A DNA stretch of 64,000 bases from contig MPMT01000003.1 of the NCBI GenBank assembly GCA_002238645.1, forward strand, positions 1-64,000, written 5' to 3'. The first letter of the stretch is position 1. Each line of letters starts with the position of its first letter. The stretch comes from Alphaproteobacteria bacterium bin52. Its GTDB lineage: Bacteria; Pseudomonadota; Alphaproteobacteria; Thalassobaculales; Thalassobaculaceae. Made by a program: the position numbers and the translations under genes. The notes below the pieces were generated by a model. It did not search any database. It saw only the letters and a program-made list of their open reading frames with translations, and was not told where the DNA came from. Below, in pieces: positions 26,251 through 37,080 of the stretch.

Positions 26251-27351
26251 TCAGTCACCGCCGCTTCTGCGATACTGCGCCTTCTCCAGCCACGACCGAT
26301 TGATTGTCACGCCCCATCCGGGCTCGTCGGGGATTTGCACATGCCCGTCACGGACCTCGAGCGCGGGCTCGAACAGGTCGGGGTCCCAAGGATACTGTTC
26401 CGGGTCCTCGATCGAATACTCGACATACGGGCCGGCTGCCGGGATCGCTCCCATCACGTGCAGGCTGAACAGCGTGACCAGTGAGTGGTTGGCCGAGTGC
26501 GGGGTCAGCGGCAGTCCGCTGTCACCGGCGAGCCGCGCCACCCTCAGCATCCGGGTCAGGCCGCCCAGATAGCAGATGTCCGGTTGCAGCACGTCGACCG
26601 CGCGCATCGCAACGATACGCCGCCAGGTGGCGAGATCGCAGTCCTGTTCGCCGCCGGTCACGTCAATGTCGAGGGCCTCGGTGACCTGGCGGGTCCACTC
26701 GAGCTCCTGGTAGGGACAGGGTTCCTCGAAATGGGTGTAGCCGTGATCCTCGAGCATGCGCCCGACCGTGATTGCGTGCTCGGGCGTGTAGCAGCTGTTC
26801 GCGTCGGCGAGCAGGGTCACACCGGTGCCGAGTCGGCGCCGGACCGCGGGGACCACGGCTTCGGTACGCCCCGGGGCGGCGTCAGCATTGTGCCCGAAGG
26901 TGCTGCCAACCCGGATCTTGAAGGCGCGGAACCCGAACCGGTCCCGCAGGCGCGCCAGCCGCTCCGCCTCGTCATGCGCAGTGATGTCACGGCGCATGCT
27001 CGACCCGTAGACCGGAAACGGCCGCGGTTTCCCTCCGAGCAGGGCGCAGACGCTGAGCCCCGCGCGCTTTCCGCGCAGGTCCCAGAGCGCCGTATCAACG
27101 CCGCCGATGGCGCGGCGCAGGTATGACCCCGGAAACTTGTGCTCGCCGTCAGTGATGCGGTCGACCAGCGAGTCCGGATCATCGACGTCGGCGCCGAGCG
27201 CGTAGGGGGCAACCTGACGGTGCAGGATCATGCAAGAGATGTCGGCATTGTAGGTCGAGACCTGACCCCATCCCTCGCTCCCGTCCTCTGCGGTGACCCG
27301 CACGAAGCCCACCGCCTCGGTGCAGAATGTCTCGATGGACCTGATCTTCAT
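26251..27351 (-). CDS. Mandelate racemase/muconate-lactonizing enzyme family protein (enolase superfamily)
   Basis: A 366-residue enolase-superfamily enzyme. The capping domain (1-125) is followed by a TIM barrel with catalytic Lys145-x-Arg147 (FKIRVG), metal ligands Asp183 (LADAN), Glu209 (HFEEP) and Glu235 (GGEQD), and His285 (PHSANHS). The family usually has KxK; here the second position is Arg, so the base on that face may differ. The likely reaction is dehydration or racemisation of a sugar acid. The next gene in the same direction upstream is an SMP-30 lactonase, consistent with lactone to acid to dehydrated acid. The start follows GGGAGA; a longer in-frame form is rejected. Confidence 0.88.
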   Translation of the reverse strand: MKIRSIETFCTEAVGFVRVTAEDGSEGWGQVSTYNADISCMILHRQVAPYALGADVDDPDSLVDRITDGEHKFPGSYLRRAIGGVDTALWDLRGKRAGLSVCALLGGKPRPFPVYGSSMRRDITAHDEAERLARLRDRFGFRAFKIRVGSTFGHNADAAPGRTEAVVPAVRRRLGTGVTLLADANSCYTPEHAITVGRMLEDHGYTHFEEPCPYQELEWTRQVTEALDIDVTGGEQDCDLATWRRIVAMRAVDVLQPDICYLGGLTRMLRVARLAGDSGLPLTPHSANHSLVTLFSLHVMGAIPAAGPYVEYSIEDPEQYPWDPDLFEPALEVRDGHVQIPDEPGWGVTINRSWLEKAQYRRSGGD

Positions 27352-27374
27352 GTCTGCCGTCTCCCGCGTGCGAG

Positions 27375-28346
27375 CTATCCGCCGGCAACGCCCCGGGTGT
27401 TGACGTAGAGCGCGTAGAGCGACTGGCTTGCCGCCATGAACAGACGGTTGCGCTTTGCGCCGCCGAAGCACAGGTTCGCGCACCGCTCGGGCAGGCGGAT
27501 GTGGCCGATACGGCTGCCGTCGGGCGCAAACACCATGACGCCATCGAGTTCTTCCGACCCCATTCCCCAGCCACACCACAGGTTTCCGTCAACGTCACAG
27601 CGCATGCCGTCCGGCGTCCCGCCCGGACCGGCATCGATCAGGGTCCGCTTGCCCGACAGCGACCGTCCGTCGGTGCCAACGTCGTAGGCGAGGATGCCCC
27701 GGTGCGGGACACCCCGGGACTCCACGACGTAAAGGATCTTCTCGTCGGGCGAGAAACACAGACCGTTGGGCCCGAGCACGTCGTCCGCCACGACCGAGAG
27801 CTCGCCGGTCTCCGGGCAAATCCGGTAGACCGCCTGCGGCACTTCACTTTCGGCCCTGAAACCCTCGTAGTCGCCCAGAATGCCGAACACCGGGTCGGTG
27901 AACCAGACCGACCCGTCGGACCTGGTGACGACATCGTTCGGCGAGTTGAGCCGATTGCCCTGCCAGCTGTCCGCGAGCACCGTGATGCTGCCGTCATACT
28001 CGGTTCGGGTGACCCGCCGCGTTCCGTGTTCGCAGGTCACGAGGCAGCCATTGCGATCGCGGGTGTGTCCGTTCGCGAAGTTCGACGGTCGGCGCCAGAT
28101 CGACACGGCCCCGGTTTCCTCCTCCCATTTCAGGATCCTGTTGTTGGGAATGTCGGACCAGAGCAGGTAGCGGCCGTCACCGAACCAGACCGGGCCTTCG
28201 GACCAGCGGCACCCGGTGTGGAGCCGTTCGATGGCGGCGCTGAACAGGCAGTAGCGGTCGAAACGACCGTCGAGGCTGCGGATATCGGGATCGGGGTAGC
28301 GGGGATGCGGGCGCCAGCCGGCGCTCGCCGGTTCGGGACTGGTCAT
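27375..28346 (-). CDS. SMP-30/gluconolactonase family lactonase
   Basis: A 323-residue six-bladed beta-propeller. Metal-binding residues of the family are visible: Glu50 in WSEGPVWF, the Asn in LNSPNDVV and the Asp in [15 protein letters not shown]-30-like proteins hydrolyse sugar or other lactones. No signal peptide. It is 23 bp upstream of the enolase-superfamily gene on the same strand, so together they likely form a small sugar-acid module. ATG 28346 is used; a GTG at 28379 would add 11 residues and neither has a strong ribosome binding site. Confidence 0.87.
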   Translation of the reverse strand: MTSPEPASAGWRPHPRYPDPDIRSLDGRFDRYCLFSAAIERLHTGCRWSEGPVWFGDGRYLLWSDIPNNRILKWEEETGAVSIWRRPSNFANGHTRDRNGCLVTCEHGTRRVTRTEYDGSITVLADSWQGNRLNSPNDVVTRSDGSVWFTDPVFGILGDYEGFRAESEVPQAVYRICPETGELSVVADDVLGPNGLCFSPDEKILYVVESRGVPHRGILAYDVGTDGRSLSGKRTLIDAGPGGTPDGMRCDVDGNLWCGWGMGSEELDGVMVFAPDGSRIGHIRLPERCANLCFGGAKRNRLFMAASQSLYALYVNTRGVAGG

Positions 28347-28620
28347 GACGTGATCCGTTGCTGTGCGGACAGGCGGCACCCTCGAACCGGTGCCGGCGGA
28401 ACTATGGCTGCCGGGCCGTGCGGGTGTCGAGACCGGTGTCCGCTTGACGGGCAGGGATTTGCCTCCAACATGAGTCAGGTCGGTATGGTGGCGGAGAAGC
28501 GGAATGCGACGGCTGCTGGCTCCCGCGGCGGGTGCGTCAAGACCAGGTGCGGGCGGCGTTCAGGTCGGATACTCCGCTGCCGGGCGCAACTGACGCCGGG
28601 GCCCCGGCGTCCTCTCCGCC

Positions 28621-29580
28621 ATGGACGAGACCCGCTCCCTCACACCCGCCGCCGCCCGGAGAATCGTGGACGAGGCCATCGGGCGATACTTCCGGGACCG
28701 GCACGACCGCGCGGAGGCGTTTGTCGCATCCTGTTACTCGATCCGGGGGTCCCTGGCACTGCATCGTCATGCGCTGGGCCTCGACCTGCTCCGGGCCCCG
28801 GCCAACATCCTGCTGATGCCTGTGGCCGTTGGCGCACGGGCGGCGGCCTTCGCCGCCCGTCGGCTCGGAGCGCGTGGCCTTGCCTCTCGGCTTTCCTCGC
28901 GCGAGCTGCTATTGCGAACCGGAGTGGACCGGGAAATCACGTGGCGCCTGTGTTCCGAGCTGCTGGAACTGCCGTACCGCGACGAAACCCGGGTCTGCGC
29001 GAGGAACGCACTCCTTGACGAGATCCTGTCCGATCCGGACCTCGCGGATCTTCGCGTCACGATGGAGGCCGAGGCCCGGGTCCGGTCACGGTTCGATGCC
29101 GCGATCTACGCCTACGGGGCTGGCCGTGCCGCCACGTCGGAACTCTCGCTTTCGCTTGCGTCCCTGGCGACCGGCGCCTTTGCCCTGCAGCGTTTCACTC
29201 CGACGGCGCTGTCCCTCGGCCCGGCACTCGCAGGCGTCATCGCGGTCAGGGCGGCGATCGACAGCTTTCCGCTGGGCCCGGCGCTCGGCAGCGTGTGGTA
29301 CGGGATATGGCCGGTGACCCCGTCCGTCGCACTGTCCGCGGCGGTGACCGCGGGTCTGCTGGCCGTGGTCAGTATCGCGGCCGCGTTCTCGGGCATCGTG
29401 ACCGACCCGGTGCTGCGCCGGCTCGGGCTGCACCGTCGCAGGCTGCACCGCATGTTGCGGGACATGGAGGAAGGGTGCGGCAAACCGGGCGCAACGGCGT
29501 TTCGCATGCGCGAGGAATACGTGGTCAGGCTGCTTGACCTTGTCGAGGCCGCGAGGCTGCTCCATCGTAGCCTTGCGTGA
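28621..29580 (+). CDS. Conserved membrane-associated protein (possibly DUF6635)
   Basis: A 319-residue protein not firmly recognised; from memory it resembles the uncharacterised DUF6635 family. The first 100 residues are amphipathic and helical (IGRYFRDRHDRAEAFVASCYSIRGSLALHRHALGLDLLRAPANILL). Hydrophobic segments that could span the membrane lie at about 195-215 and 235-262. The C-terminus is helical and charged (MREEYVVRLLDLVEAARLL). It lies just upstream of the P450 gene on the same strand, 26 bp apart, so a functional link is possible. The start lacks a clear ribosome binding site. Confidence 0.65.
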   Translation: MDETRSLTPAAARRIVDEAIGRYFRDRHDRAEAFVASCYSIRGSLALHRHALGLDLLRAPANILLMPVAVGARAAAFAARRLGARGLASRLSSRELLLRTGVDREITWRLCSELLELPYRDETRVCARNALLDEILSDPDLADLRVTMEAEARVRSRFDAAIYAYGAGRAATSELSLSLASLATGAFALQRFTPTALSLGPALAGVIAVRAAIDSFPLGPALGSVWYGIWPVTPSVALSAAVTAGLLAVVSIAAAFSGIVTDPVLRRLGLHRRRLHRMLRDMEEGCGKPGATAFRMREEYVVRLLDLVEAARLLHRSLA

Positions 29581-29606
29581 CCGGATCTCGAAGATCGGGG
29601 AGGAGC

Positions 29607-30854
29607 ATGCACGCCAGCGACGCGCAGAGAGCGCGGGCATTCGATCTCGCACGGCTTGACCCCGCCTTTCTCGACGATCCCTATCCGACCTATCACCTGC
29701 TCAGGAACCACGATCCGGTCCACGTCTGCCCGGACGGTTCGGTGTTCGTCACCCGCTACCGCGACGTCGACGCCATCTACCGGGACCGCAGGTTCAGTTC
29801 CGACAAGAAGGACGAATTCGGGGCGAAGTTCGGCGACAGTCCGCTGTTTCGGCACCACACGACGAGCCTCGTGTTCAACGACGCTCCCCTGCACACCAGG
29901 GTGCGCCGGCTCATGATGCCTGCCTTCACCCCGAGGGCGCTCCGTGCACTCGAGGCTCCGCTCGCCGCGCTTGTCGACCGCCTGCTCGACCGCATTGCCG
30001 CTATGGGTCGCTTCGACCTCATCGCCGACTTCGCCGCCGCGATCCCGGTCCAGGTCATTGGTGACCTGCTCGGGGTGCCTGACGGGGAACGTGGACCGCT
30101 GCGGGACTGGTCGCTCGCGATTCTGGGCGCCCTCGAGCCCGCCCCGGGCGAGGATGTGCTGCGCCGCGGCAATGATGCGGTTCGGGATTTCTCCCGCTAC
30201 CTCGAGGGCCTTATTGCACGGCGTGACGGTGACGCGGCGGGCAACAACGATGTGCTCGCACTGCTTCGCGCGGGACGCGACGGAGAACGGCTCGATCCCG
30301 ACGTTCTGGTCCAGAACTGCATCTTCCTGCTCAATGCCGGGCACGAGACCACAACCAACCTGATCGGCAACGGTGTGGCGGCGCTCATGCAACACCCGGA
30401 CCAGCTCGACCGGTTGCGGCGGTGTCCCGAACTGATAGACAGCGCGATTGAGGAATTCCTGCGCTTCGAGAGTTCCAACCAGCTTGGCAACCGGCGGACA
30501 CTGGAGGCGGTGGAGATCGGCGGCGCCGGGTTTCCAGCGGGTACCCTGGTCACGCTCTGCATCGGTGCGGCCAACCGTGATCCCGAGGTGTTTGCCGATC
30601 CCGACAGGCTCGACATCGCGCGAAGGCCGAACCCGCACCTCGCCTTCGGCGGCGGCATTCATACCTGTGCCGGAATGAGCCTCGCGCGCATGGAGGGCAG
30701 GGTGGCGATCGAAAGACTGGTGCGCAGGTTCGCGGAACTCGAGCCCGACGGGGAGTTTCGTCGCGGCGGGCGGGCCCGCTTCAGGGGGTTTCTCGCCTAT
30801 CCGATGCGGGTGGGCCGGGACGGCTCGCGGACCGGCGCTCGGTCCAGAGGTTGA
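29607..30854 (+). CDS. Cytochrome P450
   Basis: A 415-residue bacterial P450. The I-helix oxygen-activation motif AGHETT is at 244-249, ExxR at 283-286 (EFLR), and the haem-binding FGGGIHTCAG at 347-356 with Cys354 as thiolate ligand. Early residues (LDDPYPTYHLLR) are typical of soluble class I P450s that need a ferredoxin and reductase; neither is nearby. ATG 29607 sits right behind GGGGAGGAG; an in-frame GTG 30 nt upstream overlaps the previous stop. The last 74 nt overlap the convergent transporter gene. Substrate unknown. Confidence 0.9.
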   Translation: MHASDAQRARAFDLARLDPAFLDDPYPTYHLLRNHDPVHVCPDGSVFVTRYRDVDAIYRDRRFSSDKKDEFGAKFGDSPLFRHHTTSLVFNDAPLHTRVRRLMMPAFTPRALRALEAPLAALVDRLLDRIAAMGRFDLIADFAAAIPVQVIGDLLGVPDGERGPLRDWSLAILGALEPAPGEDVLRRGNDAVRDFSRYLEGLIARRDGDAAGNNDVLALLRAGRDGERLDPDVLVQNCIFLLNAGHETTTNLIGNGVAALMQHPDQLDRLRRCPELIDSAIEEFLRFESSNQLGNRRTLEAVEIGGAGFPAGTLVTLCIGAANRDPEVFADPDRLDIARRPNPHLAFGGGIHTCAGMSLARMEGRVAIERLVRRFAELEPDGEFRRGGRARFRGFLAYPMRVGRDGSRTGARSRG

Positions 30855-31701
30855 TGAGATTGCCGGAGAAGATGACGGCGCCGCCGACCAGGATCAGGAT
30901 GTCGAGCCCCTCGTTGTAGAACAGGAAACCGATGGCGGCGATCAGGGGCAGGCGGAAAAAGTCGATCGGAGTGACCACAGCGGCGTCGGCGAGACTGAGC
31001 GCATGGGCAAAGCAGAAGTGGGAACCGAGGCCGCAGGCGCCGATCAGCGCGATCCAGGGCAGCATCGCGGCGGAGGGGATGGTCCAGTCGGGCAGTGACA
31101 GCACCAGTCCGATCGGGAACTGCACCAGGTTCATGTAGAAGATGACCGTGAGCGGGGATTCGCTCCCCGACATGTAACGGGTGAAGACGAAGGTGATGGC
31201 GAATCCCACCGAGGCCAGCAGCACGACCAAGGTTGCCGGATGGATGGTCTCGAAGCCGGGCCGAAGGATGATCAGGATTCCGGTGAAACCCAGGGCAATG
31301 GCGGCGATTCGCGAGCCGGTCAGCCGTTCACGCAGGAACAGGCTCGCAAGCAGGGCGGTCCAGATCGGCGCGGTGAACTCGATTGCGAACACCTGTGCAA
31401 GCGGCAGCACCGCGACCCCGAACAACCAGCTCGCCTGGGCTGCGAAGTGGACCACGTTGCGGGTGACGTGAAGCCGCAACCGGTTTGTGCGGACCTTCGA
31501 GAACCCGATGATCGCCACCAGCGGCACCAGGACGGCGAGGCAGGTGAGCGAGCGGATGAAGGAGGTCTGGACCGCGTTCAGTTCAGCCGAGAGTTCCCGC
31601 CCGGCGATCGCCATGCCGCTCAGGCTCAGAAGGGCGCCTGCCATCCACAGGCTCGCCAGCAGAATCCTCTGCGGACGGCGGCTGGCAACGGGGATGCTCA
31701 T
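30781..31701 (-). CDS. DMT-superfamily transporter (EamA-type)
   Basis: A 306-residue protein with about ten hydrophobic segments arranged as two EamA repeats (about 15-140 and 150-285). Members export or import small metabolites such as amino acids. Landmarks are the AAIALGFTGILIILRPG segment at the end of repeat one and the late ILVGGAVIFSGNLINLWTERR. ATG 31701 is used; a longer in-frame form extends 24 residues without hydrophobicity and runs into the suf promoter region. Its 3' end overlaps the P450 gene by 74 nt on the opposite strand. Confidence 0.87.
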   Translation of the reverse strand: MSIPVASRRPQRILLASLWMAGALLSLSGMAIAGRELSAELNAVQTSFIRSLTCLAVLVPLVAIIGFSKVRTNRLRLHVTRNVVHFAAQASWLFGVAVLPLAQVFAIEFTAPIWTALLASLFLRERLTGSRIAAIALGFTGILIILRPGFETIHPATLVVLLASVGFAITFVFTRYMSGSESPLTVIFYMNLVQFPIGLVLSLPDWTIPSAAMLPWIALIGACGLGSHFCFAHALSLADAAVVTPIDFFRLPLIAAIGFLFYNEGLDILILVGGAVIFSGNLINLWTERRSASRPGPPASDRRETP

Positions 31702-31758
31702 GGACCTGTCCTGCCGGAACACGGGTGAGGAAACATACTGTCCGGGTTTCTCTTCCGA

Positions 31759-31787
31759 TTGAATTTCTTTCACGTCCCGCCTATATA
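31759..31787 (+). promoter_or_regulatory. Sigma70-type promoter of the suf operon
   Basis: TTGAAT (31759-31764) and TATATA (31782-31787) are separated by 17 nt, a near-consensus pair in otherwise GC-rich DNA. Transcription would start near 31794, giving a leader of about 25 nt before the regulator gene. Confidence 0.7.
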
Positions 31788-31791
31788 CAAG

Positions 31792-31802
31792 ACCAATCTG
31801 GT
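31792..31802. promoter_or_regulatory. Candidate operator at the suf transcription start
   Basis: The short inverted repeat ACCA-ATC-TGGT overlaps the predicted transcription start. Its position suits autorepression by the Rrf2-family protein encoded directly downstream. The arms are only 4 bp, so this is tentative. Confidence 0.35.
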
Positions 31803-31817
31803 ACGGTTCATTGTGCG

Positions 31818-32276
31818 ATGCTCAGACTGAACAGAATGACGGACTACGCAGTGGTGGTGCTGGGGCAGCTCTCGCGAGCGCCAGGCGAGATCCGCACCTC
31901 GGTGCAGATCGCCGAGGAAACGGCGATCCCCGTGCCCACCGTGTCGAAGCTGCTGCGAATCCTCGCAGGCACGGCGCTGGTCACCTCGCACCGGGGTCCG
32001 TCGGGCGGGTTCTCGCTGGACCGGTGCGCGCACGAGGTCCGTGTCGCCGAGATCATCGAGGCGCTGGACGGGCCCATCGCGCTCACGGCCTGTGTCGAAG
32101 GGGCACCCGACCGGTGCAGCGTGGAATCGCTCTGCCCGATGCGCGGCAACTGGACCCGGGTCAACAACGCGATCCGGCATGCGCTGGAAGGCGTGACGCT
32201 GGAAGACCTGCTGGATCCGACACATATCTTTCCGATCCCCGAGCAGCGGCCGGCGCGCCCGGCGCCATCGGCGTGA
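31818..32276 (+). CDS. Rrf2-family [Fe-S]-dependent regulator of the SUF operon
   Basis: A 152-residue regulator with an N-terminal winged helix (about 1-65; [23 protein letters not shown] is the recognition region) and three cysteines at 92, 100 and 106 in the loop that binds a [2Fe-2S] cluster in IscR-type proteins. It belongs to the group found at the head of suf operons in proteobacteria and would sense cluster status and repress or activate suf. The ATG at 31818 fits the promoter; a longer in-frame form would start upstream of the promoter and is rejected. sufB follows after 40 bp. Confidence 0.9.
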   Translation: MLRLNRMTDYAVVVLGQLSRAPGEIRTSVQIAEETAIPVPTVSKLLRILAGTALVTSHRGPSGGFSLDRCAHEVRVAEIIEALDGPIALTACVEGAPDRCSVESLCPMRGNWTRVNNAIRHALEGVTLEDLLDPTHIFPIPEQRPARPAPSA

Positions 32277-32316
32277 CGGTGGATCGGCACGACAGGGAAA
32301 CCGGATAGGAACGACA

Positions 32317-33774
<1,458 letters not shown>

Positions 33775-33803
33775 GCCGTGCGGGAAGGATCGGGAACACG
33801 CAT

Positions 33804-34553
33804 ATGCTGAAGATCGACAGTCTGCACGCCGAGGTCGACGGTGTGGAGGTCCTGCAAGGGATCGATCTCGAGATCGATGCCGGCGAGGTCCACGCCATCA
33901 TGGGACCGAACGGATCCGGCAAGAGCACGCTCGCCCATATCCTCGCCGGCCGCGAGGGTTACGAGGTGACGCACGGGTCGATCAGCTTCCGTGGCCGGGA
34001 CCTGCTCGACATGTCTCCGGACGAACGCGCCAACAATGGAGTCTTCCTCGCCTTCCAGTACCCTGTGGAGATCCCGGGCGTGACCGGCATGACCTTCCTG
34101 AAGGAAGCGTACAACGCCCGGCGCGCCCATGCCGGCGAGGGTGAGGTCGATGCCATGCAGTTCCTCAAGCTGGTCCGCGCCCGGGCGCGCGAGCTTGGCA
34201 TGAACGACGACATCCTCAAGCGGGCCGTCAACGTCGGGTTTTCCGGCGGCGAGAAGAAGCGTAACGAAGTGCTGCAGATGGCCGTCCTCGAACCCGCGCT
34301 CGCGGTGCTCGACGAGACCGATTCCGGGCTCGACATCGACGCGCTCAAGGTCGTTTCGGACAGTGTCAATCGGCTGCGTACACCGGAACGGGCCATGCTG
34401 GTGATCACTCACTACCAGCGGCTGCTCAACCACATCAGCCCGGACCGGGTGCACGTGCTGGCGAACGGGAAGATTCGCCGGTCCGGCGGCAGGGAACTGG
34501 CGCTGGAACTCGAGGCCAACGGCTATGCAGCCTACACGGAGCGGGCCGCGTGA
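33804..34553 (+). CDS. sufC: Fe-S cluster assembly ATPase SufC
   Basis: A 249-residue ABC-type ATPase of the SufBC2D complex. Walker A GPNGSGKS is at 34-41, the signature is FSGGEKKR, and Walker B with its catalytic Glu is AVLDETDSGLD. It has no membrane domain, as expected. Its stop overlaps the ATG of sufD (TGATG at 34551-34555), so the two are translated together. Confidence 0.97.
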   Translation: MLKIDSLHAEVDGVEVLQGIDLEIDAGEVHAIMGPNGSGKSTLAHILAGREGYEVTHGSISFRGRDLLDMSPDERANNGVFLAFQYPVEIPGVTGMTFLKEAYNARRAHAGEGEVDAMQFLKLVRARARELGMNDDILKRAVNVGFSGGEKKRNEVLQMAVLEPALAVLDETDSGLDIDALKVVSDSVNRLRTPERAMLVITHYQRLLNHISPDRVHVLANGKIRRSGGRELALELEANGYAAYTERAA

Positions 34554-35857
34554 TGCCGGATGACGCAGCGCCACTTCCCCCGTTCCTGGACCTGATCGAC
34601 CAGGCGTCGTCTGCGGGCGACCGGCTTGCAGGTCTGCGCGCGAACGCGAGGATGCGCTACCTCGCCTCGGGCTGGCCGCACGCGCGAACGGAGTCGTGGA
34701 AGTACACCAGCCTGAACCCGCTGGCGGCGGGGCAGTTCGCGTCGACGGGCCATGGCGACACACCCGTACTCCCCGCAAGACCGACCATTGACGGGCCGCG
34801 GCTGGTACTGGTCAATGGCGTGGTGCGGCCTGATCTGTCCGATCTGGGTGACCTTGGACCAGGCGTGCGGGCAACGCGGCTTGCGAACGGGAGCGATCCC
34901 GATGTCCGCGCGCTCGCGTCGATCATCGAGGAGACGGACTCGACCGACGGTCTGCCGCTCGCCGCGCTCAGCACCGCCACCATGCTTGACGTGCTCGTGA
35001 TCGACATCGCTGCCGGTACCGTGGTCGAGCGGCCACTGCACGTGATCTCGGCGGCCTGCGGCGAGGGGGCCGCGCTCGCACCGCGCATCGTCATCCGGGC
35101 CGGCGCCGACAGTGTGGCGACCGTGATGGAGTCCCACATCGCCGACGGGCCGGGGTTCGCCAACGCGGTCTGCCAGGTCACGCTCGGCCAGGGTGCAATG
35201 CTCGGCCACTACCGGGTGCAGGACCAGCCGGATACCTCGTTCCACGTGGGGCTGACCGAGGTACGGGCCGGTGCCCGCAGCCAGTATGACAATTTCGTGC
35301 TTTCGACCGGCAGCAGGCTGGCGCGCAATGAGATTCGCGGCCGGATCGAGGGCTCCGGGGCGGAATACCGGATCAACGGCGCCTACCTCGGAGCGGGAAC
35401 GCAGCACCTGGACACCACCACCTTCATCGATCACGCAGCACCCGGGAGTACCAGTCGCGAAGTCTACAAGGGTGTGCTGACCGATCGGGCCCGCGGCGTG
35501 TTCCAGGGCAAGATCCTGGTCCGCTCGGTCGCCCAGAAGACTGACGGCTACCAGATGAACCGGGCGATGCTGCTGTCAGGGCGCGCCGAGGTCGATTCCA
35601 AGCCCGAACTCGAGATCTATGCCGACGACGTGCGGTGCAGTCATGGTGCCACCGTCGGAGAACTCGATCCGGAGCAGGTGTTCTATCTCCAGGCGCGCGG
35701 CATTTCGCACGAAACGGCTCGACGGCTGCTGGTGGCGGCCTATGTCGACGAGGTGCTGGACGAGATCCGCAGCGAACCGGTTCGCCAGGCGATGGGACAG
35801 GTGGCCCGGAACTGGCTCGGGCGGGTCATCGGAATGCCGGGGGAGGGGCGGTCATGA
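34553..35857 (+). CDS. sufD: Fe-S cluster assembly protein SufD
   Basis: A 434-residue SufD with the RTESWKYTSLNPL N-terminal block and the C-terminal beta-helix (SQYDNFVLSTGSRLARNEI, then HGATVGELDPEQVFYLQARGI). The HGATVG segment corresponds to the conserved His-containing region of SufD. It partners with SufB and SufC. The ATG at 34553 overlaps the sufC stop; the preceding GTG adds only one residue. It ends with an ATGA overlap into sufS. Confidence 0.96.
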   Translation: MPDDAAPLPPFLDLIDQASSAGDRLAGLRANARMRYLASGWPHARTESWKYTSLNPLAAGQFASTGHGDTPVLPARPTIDGPRLVLVNGVVRPDLSDLGDLGPGVRATRLANGSDPDVRALASIIEETDSTDGLPLAALSTATMLDVLVIDIAAGTVVERPLHVISAACGEGAALAPRIVIRAGADSVATVMESHIADGPGFANAVCQVTLGQGAMLGHYRVQDQPDTSFHVGLTEVRAGARSQYDNFVLSTGSRLARNEIRGRIEGSGAEYRINGAYLGAGTQHLDTTTFIDHAAPGSTSREVYKGVLTDRARGVFQGKILVRSVAQKTDGYQMNRAMLLSGRAEVDSKPELEIYADDVRCSHGATVGELDPEQVFYLQARGISHETARRLLVAAYVDEVLDEIRSEPVRQAMGQVARNWLGRVIGMPGEGRS

Positions 35858-37080
35858 GCGCCCGGTTCGACGTGGACACGGCGCGCAAGGATTTTCCGAT
35901 CCTGTCGAAGCCGGTCCGGGGCAGGCGTCTCGTCTACCTGGACAGTGCCGGGTCGGCGCAGAAGCCGCGCCATGTCATCGATAGCGTCAGGGACGTCTAC
36001 GAAAACGACTACGCCAACGTACACCGGGGTCTGCACTATCTCTCGGAACGGGCCTCGGCCCGCTACGAGGAGGCGCGCGAGACCGTGCGCGCGTTCATCA
36101 ACGCGCCGGAACAGCACGAAGTGGTCTTCACCGGGGGGACAACCGAAGCGATCAACCTGGTGGCGTGGAGCTACGGCCGCAGCGTGCTGGGGCCTGGCGA
36201 CGAGGTGCTGATCACCTGTGCCGAGCATCACTCCAACATCGTGCCGTGGCACCTGGTGCGTGAACAGACCGGGTGTGTGGTCAAGGCGGTGCCGGTCCAG
36301 GACGACGGAACCTTCCGACTCGAGGACTTTGCGCGCCTCATCACGGAAAGGACCCGCGTCGTTTCCTGCTTCCATGTCTCGAACGTGCTCGGGACCGTCC
36401 TGCCGCTGCGCGACATCGCGCGGCTTGCCCACGCGCAGGGCGCGGTGGTGGTAGTGGACGGTGCCCAGGGCATCGTGCACCTGCCGGTCGACGTCCAGGA
36501 ACTGGAGGTCGACTTCTACGCCTTTTCCGGCCACAAGCTCTACGGTCCTTCCGGGATCGGCGTGCTCTGGGGCCGGGCGGAACTGCTCGAAGCCATGCCA
36601 CCGTGGCAGGGCGGGGGCGGGATGATCGACACGGTGACCCTGTCGGCGACCACCTGGGCGGACCTGCCCGACAAGTTCGAGGCCGGGACCCCGCCGATTG
36701 CCCAGGCGATCGGTCTGGCCGCGGCCATCGACTACGTCAGCGACATCGGGATCGACGCGATCGCGCGCCACGAGCAGGAGGTGCTGCTGTACGCGACCCA
36801 GCGGCTCGCTTCCGTGCCGGGCCTGTCACTGGTCGGTACCGCGGCCGGGAAGGCCAGCGTCGTCTCCTTCGTCATGGACTGCGCGCATCCGCACGATGTC
36901 TCGACCATCATCGACCAGTACGGCGTCGCCGTGCGGGCCGGTCATCACTGCGCCCAGCCGCTGATGGACCGTTTCGAGCTGTCATCGACGGCGCGCGCGA
37001 GCCTTGCGCTTTACAACACCACCGAGGACATCGACATCCTTGTCGAGAGCCTTGAGAAAGTACGGGAGATCTTCCAATGA
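35854..37080 (+). CDS. sufS: Cysteine desulfurase SufS
   Basis: A 408-residue type II cysteine desulfurase that supplies persulfide sulfur to SufBCD. The PLP lysine is Lys228 in SGHKLYGP, AEHHSN lies at 123-128, and the catalytic Cys366 is in RAGHHCAQP. No sufE or sufU follows, so the sulfur acceptor must be elsewhere or be bypassed. ATG 35854 overlaps the sufD stop by ATGA; the much longer in-frame extension lies inside sufD and is rejected. It overlaps sufT by ATGA. Confidence 0.96.
   Translation: MSARFDVDTARKDFPILSKPVRGRRLVYLDSAGSAQKPRHVIDSVRDVYENDYANVHRGLHYLSERASARYEEARETVRAFINAPEQHEVVFTGGTTEAINLVAWSYGRSVLGPGDEVLITCAEHHSNIVPWHLVREQTGCVVKAVPVQDDGTFRLEDFARLITERTRVVSCFHVSNVLGTVLPLRDIARLAHAQGAVVVVDGAQGIVHLPVDVQELEVDFYAFSGHKLYGPSGIGVLWGRAELLEAMPPWQGGGGMIDTVTLSATTWADLPDKFEAGTPPIAQAIGLAAAIDYVSDIGIDAIARHEQEVLLYATQRLASVPGLSLVGTAAGKASVVSFVMDCAHPHDVSTIIDQYGVAVRAGHHCAQPLMDRFELSSTARASLALYNTTEDIDILVESLEKVREIFQ

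Noticed and set aside
29112-30662. A 516-codon open frame on the minus strand
   Set aside because: It is antisense to the P450 gene and its neighbour; the sense frames have clear catalytic motifs.
35635-35853. A longer N-terminus for SufS
   Set aside because: The extension lies within sufD, is arginine- and glycine-rich, and lacks similarity to SufS; the ATGA overlap start is preferred.
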